DNA from: Mesostigma viride
Lineage: Eukaryota > Streptophyta > Mesostigmatophyceae > Mesostigmatales > Mesostigmataceae
Length of the DNA: 35,352 nucleotides
Direction: 5' to 3'
Assembly (NCBI GenBank): GCA_009746045.1
Contig: RPFO01002310.1
Coordinates: 1 to 35,352 of the forward strand
In this document: piece by piece, positions 22,324-29,897 of the stretch
Position numbering within the stretch: the first letter of the stretch is position 1
Layout of the letters: the number at the start of each line of letters is the position of its first letter
Notes under the pieces: model-generated
Seen by the model: only the letters and a program-made list of their open reading frames with translations
Database searches by the model: none
What the model was told of the DNA's origin: nothing
Program-made: the position numbers and the translations under genes

Positions 22324-22473
22324 ATGGAAGTAATAAAAGTTAATAACCTTTATAAGCTCTATGGAGATGTTCAAGTGCTGAAGGATGTTAGTTTAAAATG
22401 GAGGAATTGGATTATGAGAGTATTTAGAACAATGCTAAAAACTGAATTAAAGCTATCACTAACGGAAATTTAA
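22324..22473 (+). pseudogene. Collapsed ABC transporter: ATPase start joined to permease start
   Basis: An open 49-residue frame after a strong AAAAGGAGGG site. The first 26 residues (MEVIKVNNLYKLYGDVQVLK plus DVSLKW) are the N-terminus of an ABC ATPase, stopping well before the Walker A. A GGAGGAATTGG sequence and ATG follow, then MRVFRTMLKTELKLSL, which is the N-terminus of an ABC-2 type permease. The ATPase core (about 600 bases) and most of the permease are missing. Unlike nearby genes, the join is in frame with no stray indels. Either a genuine double deletion or an assembly collapse explains it. A product of 49 residues would have no transporter function. Confidence 0.7.
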
Positions 22474-22498
22474 TCCTCTAATGTGATAGCTCATTTTT
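22451..22498 (+). terminator. Rho-independent terminator overlapping the transporter remnant
   Basis: AGCTATCAC pairs with GTGATAGCT and TCATTTTTATT follows. Its left arm is also the codons for the last permease-like residues, so the deletion joined coding sequence to the terminator. Confidence 0.75.
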
Positions 22499-22512
22499 AT
22501 TATTTCTTGCGA

Positions 22513-22821
22513 TTATAAATTGTTTTGTGATAAGTTTTCTGGTTTTGAAGCATCAATCATAAGGAATATGGCTGAAAGTATGTGAAGAACCATTCCTACG
22601 AATGGAATCCAACCTAAGCAGCTTGTTACGATTCCTAAAATACTACCAGTTGATCCTCCTCCATCTTTTTTAGTAAGAACTAGAGTAACGATATGCAATG
22701 CTAACATAATAACTAATGGGCTCCAAAATAATCCCAAAATAATTGAAGCTCCTAGAACTGGAATTCCCAAAAGTGCCTCAAGCCCGCCTGAAACCCATTT
22801 TAATATTCTTGATGTTGACAT
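22513..22821 (-). CDS. Small three-helix membrane protein of unknown function
   Basis: Intact frame of 102 residues from an ATG at 22,821, chosen because AGGAGG lies just upstream of it; a longer reading from 22,869 lacks such a site. Three hydrophobic segments are visible: LLGIPVLGASIILGLFW (about residues 19-36), LVIMLALHIVTLVL (about 38-52) and ILGIVTSCLGWIPFVGMVLH running on (about 62-90). A KKDGGGSTGS loop separates the last two. The tail IDASKPENLSQ is polar. It resembles small DUF4190/DUF4064-like membrane proteins, but I cannot name the family. It converges on the transporter remnant and shares the 22,451-22,498 hairpin region. Confidence 0.7.
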   Translation of the reverse strand: MSTSRILKWVSGGLEALLGIPVLGASIILGLFWSPLVIMLALHIVTLVLTKKDGGGSTGSILGIVTSCLGWIPFVGMVLHILSAIFLMIDASKPENLSQNNL

Positions 22822-22869
22822 TGTTAATTTTCCTCCTGTATAACTTAATATGTTCTCAATAATACTCAT

Positions 22870-23449
22870 AGCTTATATTATACCATTATTTAAATAAAGA
22901 GGAAATATATTACTTAAAATAAATAATTACAAATTTATAAGATGTGAAAGTATTATACAACAAGAATTACAGGAGAACCTTATCATAAAAAATAAGCTTT
23001 TAAGAAAAAAGAAAAATATAGGAGTGAAGTAAAGAGAGCATATAAAGATTTATGAAAAGTATATCTATGTAGGCTCTTTTTATATATAATTTGATTTTAT
23101 AATATTGAAAATTAAATATAATAGAAAATATAATATCATTTAAAATTCTATTTAAAATATATTGTAATATTTTATCAAAATATGTTATAATATAGGAAGA
23201 ATATAATTACATTGCCATTTTTTTTATAAATAAATTAGATACTTAAATAAAATTACCAAAAGAAAAATATCAGTTTATAGGTAATTATTAGTAGGCTTAT
23301 TAAAAATAAAGGTTTAAAAATAAAAAGGCAATAATAGAATATTTTTAGTTTTATCGCAAATTATTATTGACAATAGTGATAAAATAAAAACTAGCTATAG
23401 TCAATAATTTTAAAATAATTATTAAATAGTTTTAAAAGGTGGTAAAAGT
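22870..23449. other. AT-rich intergenic region without a recognisable gene
   Basis: About 580 bases between the divergent membrane protein and the SpoIIAA-like gene. A weak stem, AAAGAG...CTCTTT at about 23,030-23,075 with a T run, could be a terminator. A TTGACA sits at 23,367-23,372, but no well-spaced -10 box follows, so the promoter of the next gene remains unclear. No frame longer than about 40 codons with a ribosome site was seen. Confidence 0.5.
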
Positions 23450-23842
23450 ATGATAATCAAGGACAAAGAAGGAATTTATGAATTAAAGGTAGACTTAGAC
23501 AGAAAGGTTGTTACTGAAACTTATGAAAAGAAATTATTCACTAAGGAAGCAGTAACAAGAATGGCAGAAGATTACAGAAATAAGATTTTTCCATTATTTA
23601 AAGGTAAAAAATGGGCTAAATTATGTGATATGAGAAATTATATGATGACTCAAAATGTTCCAGAAGCTCAAGAATTTGTTGGAGAATGTTATCGCAATGG
23701 TATGGACAAGGCTGCTTTAATAGTTGCAACAAAAGTTCTTGAAATGCAAATGAATAGGGTTGGAGAAGCTCAAGCATTTAAGCCAGTTGCATTTACTGAC
23801 CCAGTAGAAGCAGATAACTACCTTAAATCAGCTGGATATTAA
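23450..23842 (+). CDS. SpoIIAA-like (STAS/SEC14-fold) protein
   Basis: Intact 130-residue cytoplasmic protein after AAAGGTGG. It begins with two beta strands (KDKEGIYELKVDLDRKVVTE), then FTKEAVTRMAEDYRNKIFPL and KGKKWAKLCDMRNYMM, a helix (PEAQEFVGECYRNGMDKAAL), KVLEMQMNRVGEAQAF and an end FTDPVEADNYLKSAG. The beta-alpha pattern, the 'CDMRNY' strand and the 'MQMNR' segment fit the SpoIIAA-like family (STAS-related). Function is unknown; members of this fold bind lipids or small ligands, or act in partner-switching. A terminator follows, so the ThDP gene 140 bases on is probably separately started or reached only by read-through. Confidence 0.6.
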   Translation: MIIKDKEGIYELKVDLDRKVVTETYEKKLFTKEAVTRMAEDYRNKIFPLFKGKKWAKLCDMRNYMMTQNVPEAQEFVGECYRNGMDKAALIVATKVLEMQMNRVGEAQAFKPVAFTDPVEADNYLKSAGY

Positions 23843-23851
23843 AATATTTTA

Positions 23852-23882
23852 AGAACACCTTTTTAGGTGTTCTCTCTTTTTA
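23852..23882 (+). terminator. Rho-independent terminator after the SpoIIAA-like gene
   Basis: AGAACACCT pairs with AGGTGTTCT around TTTT, followed by CTCTTTTTA. Confidence 0.9.
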
Positions 23883-23982
23883 ATAATAAAAGTAAACAAG
23901 AATATGACATGTTAAAAGTTATAATATATAATGGTAAAGTATAGTATAAATGTTAAAAATGAATAAGGGAGGAATATGTAAG

Positions 23983-25595
23983 ATGAGAATAGCAGATGCA
24001 GTAATTAAAGTATTGGAAAATCATAACGTTAAACACGTTTTTGGTATACCTGCTAGTACTTTTGGAGGTATTCTTGACGCGCTTAATGATAGCCAAATCG
24101 AATATATAATTACAAAGAATGAGGCAGGTGCAACTTATTCAGCCTCAAAATATGCTGATATGTCCAATAAATTAGGAGTATGTATGTTAGCAGGAGGAGT
24201 AGGCGTAAATAATGCTATTAATGGTATGGCAGATGCACAAAGAAACAAAGTACCTATGCTTGTTATAAATGGCGATGTTAGATTATCATATATGGGAAAG
24301 GGTGCCTTACAAGAATTTAATAATGCAAAAGTAGTAGAAAGTTTTGCAAAATACTCTGTAAATGTAGAAAGAGAAGAAGATGTTATACCAGAGCTTCAAA
24401 AGGCAATAAAAATAGCTCTTACACCTCCTTGTGGCGTTACTCTTGTGTCAATTCCATATGATATTCAAATGCCAGAATTTAAAGGTGAATTAGAATGTGA
24501 TAACACAATTGAAAAACCAGTAAATGATAATAAAGCCTTAGAATTTGCTGTTGAAGAAATAGAGAAGGCTAAAAAGGGATTAATTTTATTGGTAGAGGAA
24601 CAAGAGGATTATCTAAAGAAATAAAAGAATTAAGTGAAAAACTTGGCTGGGGAATAATTTCAACCCCAAATGCTAAAGGAATAGTAAATTCTGATTTCCC
24701 TTATTATATAGGAAATTATGGTTTCTGTTCTTCTGATGGTGCCATAGAATATGTTGAAAATGAAGATCTTGATTGCATCTTAATACTAGGAACATCCCTT
24801 GGTCAAAGCGCAACAAGAGATTATAATGATGTTCTTGTAAGAGGAAGAAAAGTTATAAGAATAGATTGGGATACTAAAGAGTTTAATAGAGTATTTAAGG
24901 AAGATGTATCAGTATGTTATGATTTGAGAGAGGCAGTTAAGATTTTAAATAAAGAAGTATCTAAGAAGAATAATTCCTTCCTTAAGCCAGAAATGAACAA
25001 GCCATATGTTAAAAATCATACAGGAATTTCATTGAGAAGATTATATGAGATGCTACCTGATATATTCCCTAAAGATACCTGTGTTATTGTAGATGTAGGA
25101 GATTTCTTTAACTATATCTTTAAATATATGCCTATAAGAGAAGATATGGATTTCCAAGGCAGTGTCAATTATGCTTGTATGGGTGCAGGAGTAGCAGGAG
25201 CTTTAGGTTCATACCTTGCAGATAAAAGAAGACCTTACGCAGTATTTGTTGGTGATGGAGGCTTCTATATGAATGGTATGGATATATTGACTGCTAAAGA
25301 ATATAATATGCCAATTATGTATTTTGTAATTAATAATTCTATGTTTGGATTAGTTAAAAATGGTATGAAGGCTATTTTCGGTAGAGAATTTGATGCTAAA
25401 GTTCAATTTGATAAAATCAGTATAGCTTCTATTGCTGAAGCAATGGGTATAGAAGCTGTTCAAATAACAGATTTATCACAAGTAGAGAGCTTGGAAGGAC
25501 TTATGAAGGATAGAACAAGTCCATTACTTGTTGAAATTGTTACTGATGGAACAGAAATATTCATTGATACAGATAGATTAAAGAAAGTTAAATAA
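23983..25595 (+). CDS. Thiamine-diphosphate-dependent enzyme, acetolactate synthase/pyruvate decarboxylase-like, one frameshift
   Basis: About 537 residues in the POX/ALS/PDC family; catalyses decarboxylation or ligation of 2-keto acids. The start ATG is placed after GGGAGGAA. The N-terminal Pyr domain reads HVFGIPASTFGGILDAL, then TKNEAGATYSASKYA with the catalytic Glu, then LAGGVGVNNAINGMADAQRN. The central domain is readable on both sides of a frameshift at about 24,590 (a G-rich stretch encoding LVGRGTRGLSKE once one base is restored). The PP domain has the ThDP/Mg motif GDGGFYMNGMDILTAKEYNM to VINN (about 25,250-25,335). No small regulatory subunit is present, so an anabolic ALS is less likely. 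Substrate unknown. A GAF-like gene follows 17 bases on. Confidence 0.85.
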
Positions 25596-25612
25596 AATTG
25601 GAGGAAAAAGCA

Positions 25613-26070
25613 ATGAAGGTATTTAATGATTTAAGAGAAAAATTAAAAGAAATAATTGAAATAGACGAACTTGCCTATTTAACTGTAAAAGATGAAGCTG
25701 AGGCCTTTGCTTTTTATAAAGCTGATACAGAACTATTCAGTTTGGAAGATTGGCAAAAGTTTCATAAAGTTGAGTATCCAACAATAATAAAGAATATACC
25801 AGTTCTTGTTGATTTAGTTCTAATAAAAGATATGTTGCAGTTGAGGATGTTTTTAAACTTAACCCTCCACAAAAGGAATTCCAAGTCCTTAATATACATA
25901 GTATTTACTTACTTCCTGTAATAGATGATGATAAAGTAGTTGGCTTTGTAGATATAGCATATATAGGAAAACACTACAAAATTGATAAAGAAACGCTTGA
26001 TAAGATACAAGAAATAATTAATGGCTGTAAAGATGAAATTATTAAAACAGTTAAAATGTATAATAACTAA
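25613..26070 (+). CDS. GAF-like small-molecule-binding protein, one frameshift
   Basis: About 152 residues, ATG after TTGGAGG. The N-terminal helix reads NDLREKLKEIIEIDELAYLT, followed by a mixed alpha-beta body. After a single-base slip near 25,835, the sequence continues VAVEDVFKLNPPQKEFQV, NIHSIYLLPVIDDDKVVGFV and DIAYIGKHYKIDKETLDKI. The strand-turn-strand 'LLPVIDDDKVVGFVDIAY' near the end is characteristic of GAF domains. It probably shares a transcript with the ThDP enzyme (17-base gap, no terminator between), suggesting that it senses a ligand linked to that pathway. No DNA-binding or output domain is present. Confidence 0.6.
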
Positions 26071-26084
26071 GACTAGTACTAAAA

Positions 26085-26126
26085 ACCATTTAAATCATTA
26101 ATTTAATGATTTAAGTGGTCTTTTAA
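26085..26126 (+). terminator. Rho-independent terminator after the GAF-like gene
   Basis: ACCATTTAAATCATTA pairs with TAATGATTTAAGTGGT (one mismatch), with CTTTTAAT beyond. Confidence 0.85.
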
Positions 26127-26197
26127 TAGGGTTAGTTTTTTATTAAACTTTGAGATTTTTAAAGTCTTATTAAAGTATGTTTTTGAAATAATAAGTC

Positions 26198-26300
26198 TTA
26201 CAATTATCTTTTATAGATAATTGTAATGAAGTATTGTTAAAACTATAAGAACGATTGGGCGCAACTGATCGTTATAAGATGGTGAATCTTAAGGAAGAGT
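26198..26300 (+). ncRNA. Candidate structured RNA: three adjacent hairpins, unidentified
   Basis: First hairpin: TTACAATTATCT with AGATAATTGTAA, a perfect 12-bp stem over TTTAT at 26,198-26,226, with no T tail. Second: AACGAT/ATCGTT at 26,250-26,273 with the GC-rich 12-base loop TGGGCGCAACTG. Third: TAAGAT/ATCTTA at 26,275-26,291 with loop GGTGA, followed by AGGAAGAG. The GC-rich loop stands out in this AT-rich spacer. It lies upstream of the zinc-ribbon gene promoter. I could not match it to a known riboswitch, T-box or sRNA. Strand is assumed from the flanking genes. Confidence 0.35.
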
Positions 26301-26343
26301 ATAAATTTAATAATAAACAATAAATTGAAATAGTATTTTTATT

Positions 26344-26372
26344 TTGCATAAATTCACTTGAATATATATAAT
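26344..26372 (+). promoter_or_regulatory. Sigma-A-type promoter for the zinc-ribbon gene
   Basis: TTGCAT (26,344-26,349) and TATAAT (26,367-26,372) with a 17-base spacer, about 48 bases before the start codon. Confidence 0.6.
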
Positions 26373-26419
26373 AAATAATAAAGTTAATATAAATTATTTT
26401 CATATATGAAGGTGAGATT

Positions 26420-26557
26420 ATGAAATACTATTGTCCAGAATGTAAAAAAGAAGTTGAATTAATAAAAGGCTGTGGAGCTGTTAATTATTTCTGTAATAAT
26501 TGCAAAAAACTTATTTCTAGTAAAGCAGTAATAACTAAAGAAGATGATAATAAATAG
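26420..26557 (+). CDS. Small zinc-ribbon protein (YfgJ-like)
   Basis: Intact 45-residue protein after GGTGAGATT. It has two Cys-x2-Cys pairs: CPEC at residues 5-8 and CNNC at residues 25-28, separated by an ELIKGCGAVNYF segment typical of YfgJ-type zinc ribbons. The tail is charged (KEDDNK). Function unknown; such proteins are short stand-alone metal-binding modules. It has its own promoter and terminator, just upstream of fprA. Confidence 0.75.
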   Translation: MKYYCPECKKEVELIKGCGAVNYFCNNCKKLISSKAVITKEDDNK

Positions 26558-26565
26558 TATTTTCA

Positions 26566-26598
26566 AAAAGAAGATTGGTTACAATCTTCTTTTTTTAT
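26566..26598 (+). terminator. Rho-independent terminator after the zinc-ribbon gene
   Basis: AAAAAGAAGATTG pairs with CAATCTTCTTTTT around GTTA; T7 tail. Confidence 0.92.
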
Positions 26599-26723
26599 TT
26601 AATGAAAAAAGTTATCATTTATATTTAGATTTGATTATAATCACATTAACTTTTAAAGTTATCTCCTATAATAAGGCTATAGAATTGATAAAGAGATAAG
26701 CTATTTATTTAGGAGGAGATTTT

Positions 26724-27943
26724 ATGGAAAGAAAAATTAGATTAAAAGATAATATTTATTCAGTAGGAGTTATAGACGATAGAAAAGTACCATTTCATAG
26801 ACTAATATTAGAACAAGGAACAACATATAACAGCTATTTATTAGAAACAGAAAAACCAACAATAATAGATACAGTAGATATAATGTTTACAAAGCAATAT
26901 ATAGAAAATTTAAAAAAGATTATTGATTTAAAGAAAATACAATATATCGTTATAAACCATACAGAACCTGATCATTCTGGAGCTTTAGGCGGATTAGCAA
27001 GACAAGCTACTAATGCAACAATAATTTGTAGTGAAAAAGCTGTATATCATATAAAGGAATTATACAAACTACATGATAGAAACTTTTTAGTTGTAAAAGA
27101 TAGAGATACTGTTGATATTGGTGGAAAAACATTGCTATTTAGAATGACACCATATCTTCATACAGAGGAAACAATGATTACTTACTGCATTGAAGATAAA
27201 ATATTATTCCCTTGTGATGTATTTAGTACACATTTATCAGCCAATGAGACCTTTGACAGCAAGACAGATATGGATATTACAGAAGCATTTACAGTATATT
27301 ATGATCTTATAATGTCACCACATAAAAAATATGTAAGACCATTAATTTCTGCATTAAAAGAATTAGAAATTGAACTGATAGCACCATCTCACGGATATGT
27401 ATTAGATCAAAATATAGAAAAATATATCAGTATATATGATGAGAGAAGTAGGCAAACTAAGAAAGGAAAAAAGCTGCTATAGTATATACAACAATGACAA
27501 ATTCAACAAAAGCTATTGCAGAGAAGTTTAAGAAGGATCTTGAAGCTGAAGATATAGAAGTAGCTATATTTAATGCTGATAAGAGCGAAGAAAGTGATAT
27601 TATAGAAGCCATTAGAAATTCAGATGCATTGCTATTTGGTACTTCAACAAGATATGGTGATTTAATAGGATCCATTGAAAATATTTTAAAGAAGTTAAAG
27701 GATATGAATTTAGAAGGTAAAGTAGCTGCTGCATTTGGCTCCTTTGGATGGAGTGGAGAACCTATAGAAATAATTCAGGATTACTTAAATGAAACTAATG
27801 CAAAGGTATTAAGCACTTCCTCAATAATAAAGTCTACTGGTATGATTGAAGTTAATTTCCCAGTAAGAGTAAGATTCTCTCTTAATGAAGAATCTAAGAA
27901 GGATGTAGAAAAGGCAGCAGATTATATAAGTTCAATATTATAA
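26724..27943 (+). CDS. fprA: Flavodiiron protein FprA (O2/NO reductase), single frameshift
   Basis: Reduces O2 to water (or NO to N2O) with electrons from rubredoxin; cytoplasmic. Start ATG follows TAGGAGGAG. The N-terminal diiron metallo-beta-lactamase domain has the ligand motif NHTEPDHSGAL (about residue 80), PYLHTEE, PCDVFSTH and APSHGY at the end of the domain. The C-terminal flavodoxin domain starts IVYTTMTNSTKAIAEKF with the FMN-phosphate loop, followed by GTSTRYGDL and AFGSFGWSGE. The two domains are in different frames because of a missing base in an A run near 27,470. With one base added the length is about 406 residues, normal for the family. Rubredoxin lies 98 bases downstream. 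Confidence 0.93.
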
Positions 27944-28041
27944 AATATAGCATTGCAAATCTAAGGAAAATGTTGTTAAATTAAATTAAATATATTTGAT
28001 AATATATTTAATAATAGAAAACATTGTAGGAGGTATTGAGC

Positions 28042-28206
28042 ATGAAAAAATTTATATGTGATGTTTGTGGATACATTTATGATCCAGAACTAGGAGATCC
28101 AGATAATGGAGTAGAACCAGGAACTTCCTTTGAAGATGTTCCAGAAGATTGGTTATGTCCACTTTGTGGAGTTGGTAAAGACGAATTCTCAGAATTAGAA
28201 GAGTAA
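28042..28206 (+). CDS. Rubredoxin
   Basis: Intact 54-residue one-iron electron carrier, start after GTAGGAGG. It has Cys-x2-Cys at residues 6-9 ([10 protein letters not shown]) and 39-42 ([11 protein letters not shown]), plus the conserved [19 protein letters not shown] segment. Length and spacing are textbook for clostridial rubredoxin. It probably donates electrons to FprA just upstream, forming an oxygen-scavenging pair. A 98-base gap without a terminator lies between them, so they could share a transcript. A strong terminator follows. Confidence 0.96.
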   Translation: MKKFICDVCGYIYDPELGDPDNGVEPGTSFEDVPEDWLCPLCGVGKDEFSELEE

Positions 28207-28255
28207 TTAATTTAATGAATTTTGAATTACCATAATAAAAATATAAATGGATTTA

Positions 28256-28297
28256 AAAACCTCTGATTATTATATATATAATTATCAGAGGTTTTTG
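28256..28297 (+). terminator. Rho-independent terminator after rubredoxin
   Basis: AAAACCTCTGAT pairs with ATCAGAGGTTTT; the AT-rich middle also pairs with itself; T5 tail. Confidence 0.92.
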
Positions 28298-28322
28298 TTT
28301 ATATTTTATAAGTAAAAATAAA

Positions 28323-28351
28323 TTGACAAGAAATATTGTTAGAGTTATAAT
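28323..28351 (+). promoter_or_regulatory. Consensus sigma-A promoter for the tRNA pair
   Basis: TTGACA (28,323) and TATAAT (28,346) with an exact 17-base spacer, ending 13 bases before the first tRNA. Confidence 0.85.
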
Positions 28352-28364
28352 TCTCTATAATAAA

Positions 28365-28441
28365 GGGCTGGTATTGTATATTGGTTAATACTCTAGCCTT
28401 CTAAGCTGGAAAGGTGGGTTCACTTCCCACTATTTGCTCCA
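28365..28441 (+). tRNA. tRNA-Arg(TCT)-like, degenerate
   Basis: The anticodon arm CTAGC-CTTCTAA-GCTGG gives anticodon TCT, and the D arm GTAT/ATAC has loop GG. The acceptor stem pairs poorly (GGGCTGG with TTGCTCC leaves a C-C mismatch and several G-T pairs). Extra bases sit on both sides of the arms, and the T loop (TTCACTT) lacks the conserved A58. Encoded CCA is not clear beyond the final CCA-like TCCA. It looks like a decayed or mis-sequenced tRNA-Arg. Confidence 0.6.
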
Positions 28442-28446
28442 AATGA

Positions 28447-28521
28447 TGGGATATCGCCAAGTGGTAAGGCACCACATTCTGACTGTGGCATTCGTAGGTT
28501 CGAATCCTACTATCCTAGCCA
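28447..28521 (+). tRNA. tRNA-Gln(CTG)
   Basis: Acceptor TGGGATA with TATCCTA, anticodon arm CCACA-TTCTGAC-TGTGG (anticodon CTG), T arm GTAGG-TTCGAAT-CCTAC and encoded CCA. A complete and well-paired tRNA reading CAG codons. Confidence 0.92.
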
Positions 28522-28583
28522 ATCTTTATTATTTTTAAATATGTTTTAATTTAAGATGAACAAGTTATTAATAAAAAAATATA

Positions 28584-28613
28584 TTGACAATTTATCAGCT
28601 GTAAATATATAAT
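28584..28613 (+). promoter_or_regulatory. Promoter of the S-box/metNIQ operon
   Basis: TTGACA (28,584-28,589) and TATAAT (28,608-28,613) with an 18-base spacer, about 35 bases before the riboswitch. Confidence 0.75.
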
Positions 28614-28645
28614 ACAAAACAAGTAATCTAAAACTAAATAACTTT

Positions 28646-28757
28646 TTATCTAAAGACGGAGGGACTGGCCCTGTGAAGTCTAGCAACCAAAATTATTAAG
28701 CGAAATTAGGATGATTTTTGGTGCTAAATTCTACAGGTTAACTACGTCTAAAAGATA
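28646..28757 (+). promoter_or_regulatory. SAM-I (S-box) riboswitch
   Basis: Conserved core GGAGGGACTGGCCCTGTGAA, then AGCAACC, and later GGTGCTAAATTCTACAGG. P1 strands are TATCTAAAGACG and CGTCTAAAAGATA. This is the S-adenosylmethionine-binding aptamer. Located just before metNIQ, it should turn the operon off when SAM is plentiful. Confidence 0.93.
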
Positions 28758-28818
28758 GAAAGTTTAATGTGTTTATTACACTGCTTTCTTATTTTTTAGG
28801 AAAGCAGTTTTTTATTTT
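28757..28818 (+). terminator. Riboswitch expression platform: antiterminator and terminator
   Basis: The terminator ACTGCTTTC with GAAAGCAGT and a T6 tail lies at 28,780-28,818. An alternative antiterminator pairs AGAAAG (28,757) with CTTTCT (28,784), stacked on GTGT/ACAC. The two share the CTTTC arm, and the antiterminator's left arm overlaps the P1 end, so SAM binding would favour termination. Confidence 0.85.
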
Positions 28819-28839
28819 TAAATAAAAAGGAGGGGAAAG

Positions 28840-29897
28840 GTGATAGAATTAAAAAATTTATGCAAAAGTTATACTACAAAAGCTGGCAAAGTAGAGGCAG
28901 TAAAAGATGTAACACTAAAGATTAATAAGGGAGATATTTATGGAATTATAGGCTTTAGTGGAGCTGGTAAATCGACCCTTGTTAGATGCATAAACCTTCT
29001 TGAAAAACCCAATAAAGGACAAGTTATTATAGATGGTAAGAATCTTGTAACTTTATCAAATAAGGAACTTAGGAAAGAAAGAAAAAGATAGGCATGATAT
29101 TTCAACATTTTAATCTTATGAAATCAAGAACGGTATTTGAAAATATAGCTTACCCATTAAGGGGGAGTGGATTGTCTAAGGAAGAAATAAGAGGGAAAGT
29201 TTTATCTCTATTAAAACTTGTTGAACTGGAGGATAAGGAAAGTGCATATCCATCTCAATTAAGCGGCGGTCAAAAACAAAGAGTGGGAATTGCAAGGGCC
29301 TTAGCTAATGATCCAAAGGTTCTACTTTGTGATGAAGCAACTAGTGCCTTAGATCCACAGACAACGAAATCAATACTAAGGCTTTTAAAGGAAGTAAATA
29401 AAAAGCTTAATTTAACAATTGTAGTAATAACACATGAAATGCAGGTAGTTAAGGAAATATGTACAAGAGTTGCTGTTATGGAGAAGGGAAGGATAGTGGA
29501 GGAAGGAAATATATTTAAAGTATTTTCAGAGCCTAAGCAAGAAATTACAAGAAACTTTATAGAAAGTACATCTATATTAAGCAATATTAATTACCTCATA
29601 GAAGACAAATCTTCAGTTGTAGAAATTAGAGAGGATGAGAAAATTTTAAAACTTAAATATCTTGAAAATAGTACAACCGAACCAATAATTTCAATAATAT
29701 CTAGGGAATTTAATGTGGATGCTAATATTATTTTTGGAAATGTTGAAATAATTGAAGATGCCCCTCTTGGAGGACTTATTGTAATTATAAGAGGAGAAGA
29801 AGAGAAAGTCCGAAATGTTATTAAATACCTTGAAGAAAATAATGTGGAAGTTGAGGTGATTAAAGATGGCAGAGTTAGCACAAAAGTTATTGCCTAA
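28840..29897 (+). CDS. metN: Methionine ABC transporter ATP-binding protein MetN, one frameshift
   Basis: Energises methionine uptake. A GTG start follows AAGGAGGGG. The ATPase core has Walker A GFSGAGKST (about residue 41), Q-loop FQHFNL, the signature LSGGQKQR, Walker B VLLCDEATSALD and the switch His in VITHE. The C-terminal NIL/ACT-like regulatory domain (about residues 260-350) reads ILKLKYLENSTTEPIISIIS through GGLIVIIRGEEE. A single-base slip at about 29,088 in an A/G-rich stretch breaks the frame between KERKR and MIFQH. The full length of about 350 residues is normal. Its end overlaps metI by 32 bases. Controlled by the S-box upstream. Confidence 0.95.

Noticed and set aside
23367-23401. 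Promoter for the SpoIIAA-like gene (TTGACA with TATAGT)
   Set aside because: The spacer is 23 bases, too long for a sigma-A promoter.
26198-26226. Terminator
   Set aside because: A perfect stem but no T run on either side; a good terminator already lies at 26,085-26,126.
29270-29881. Reverse-strand reading frames opposite metN
   Set aside because: Shadow frames of a well-supported gene, with no ribosome site and no family resemblance.
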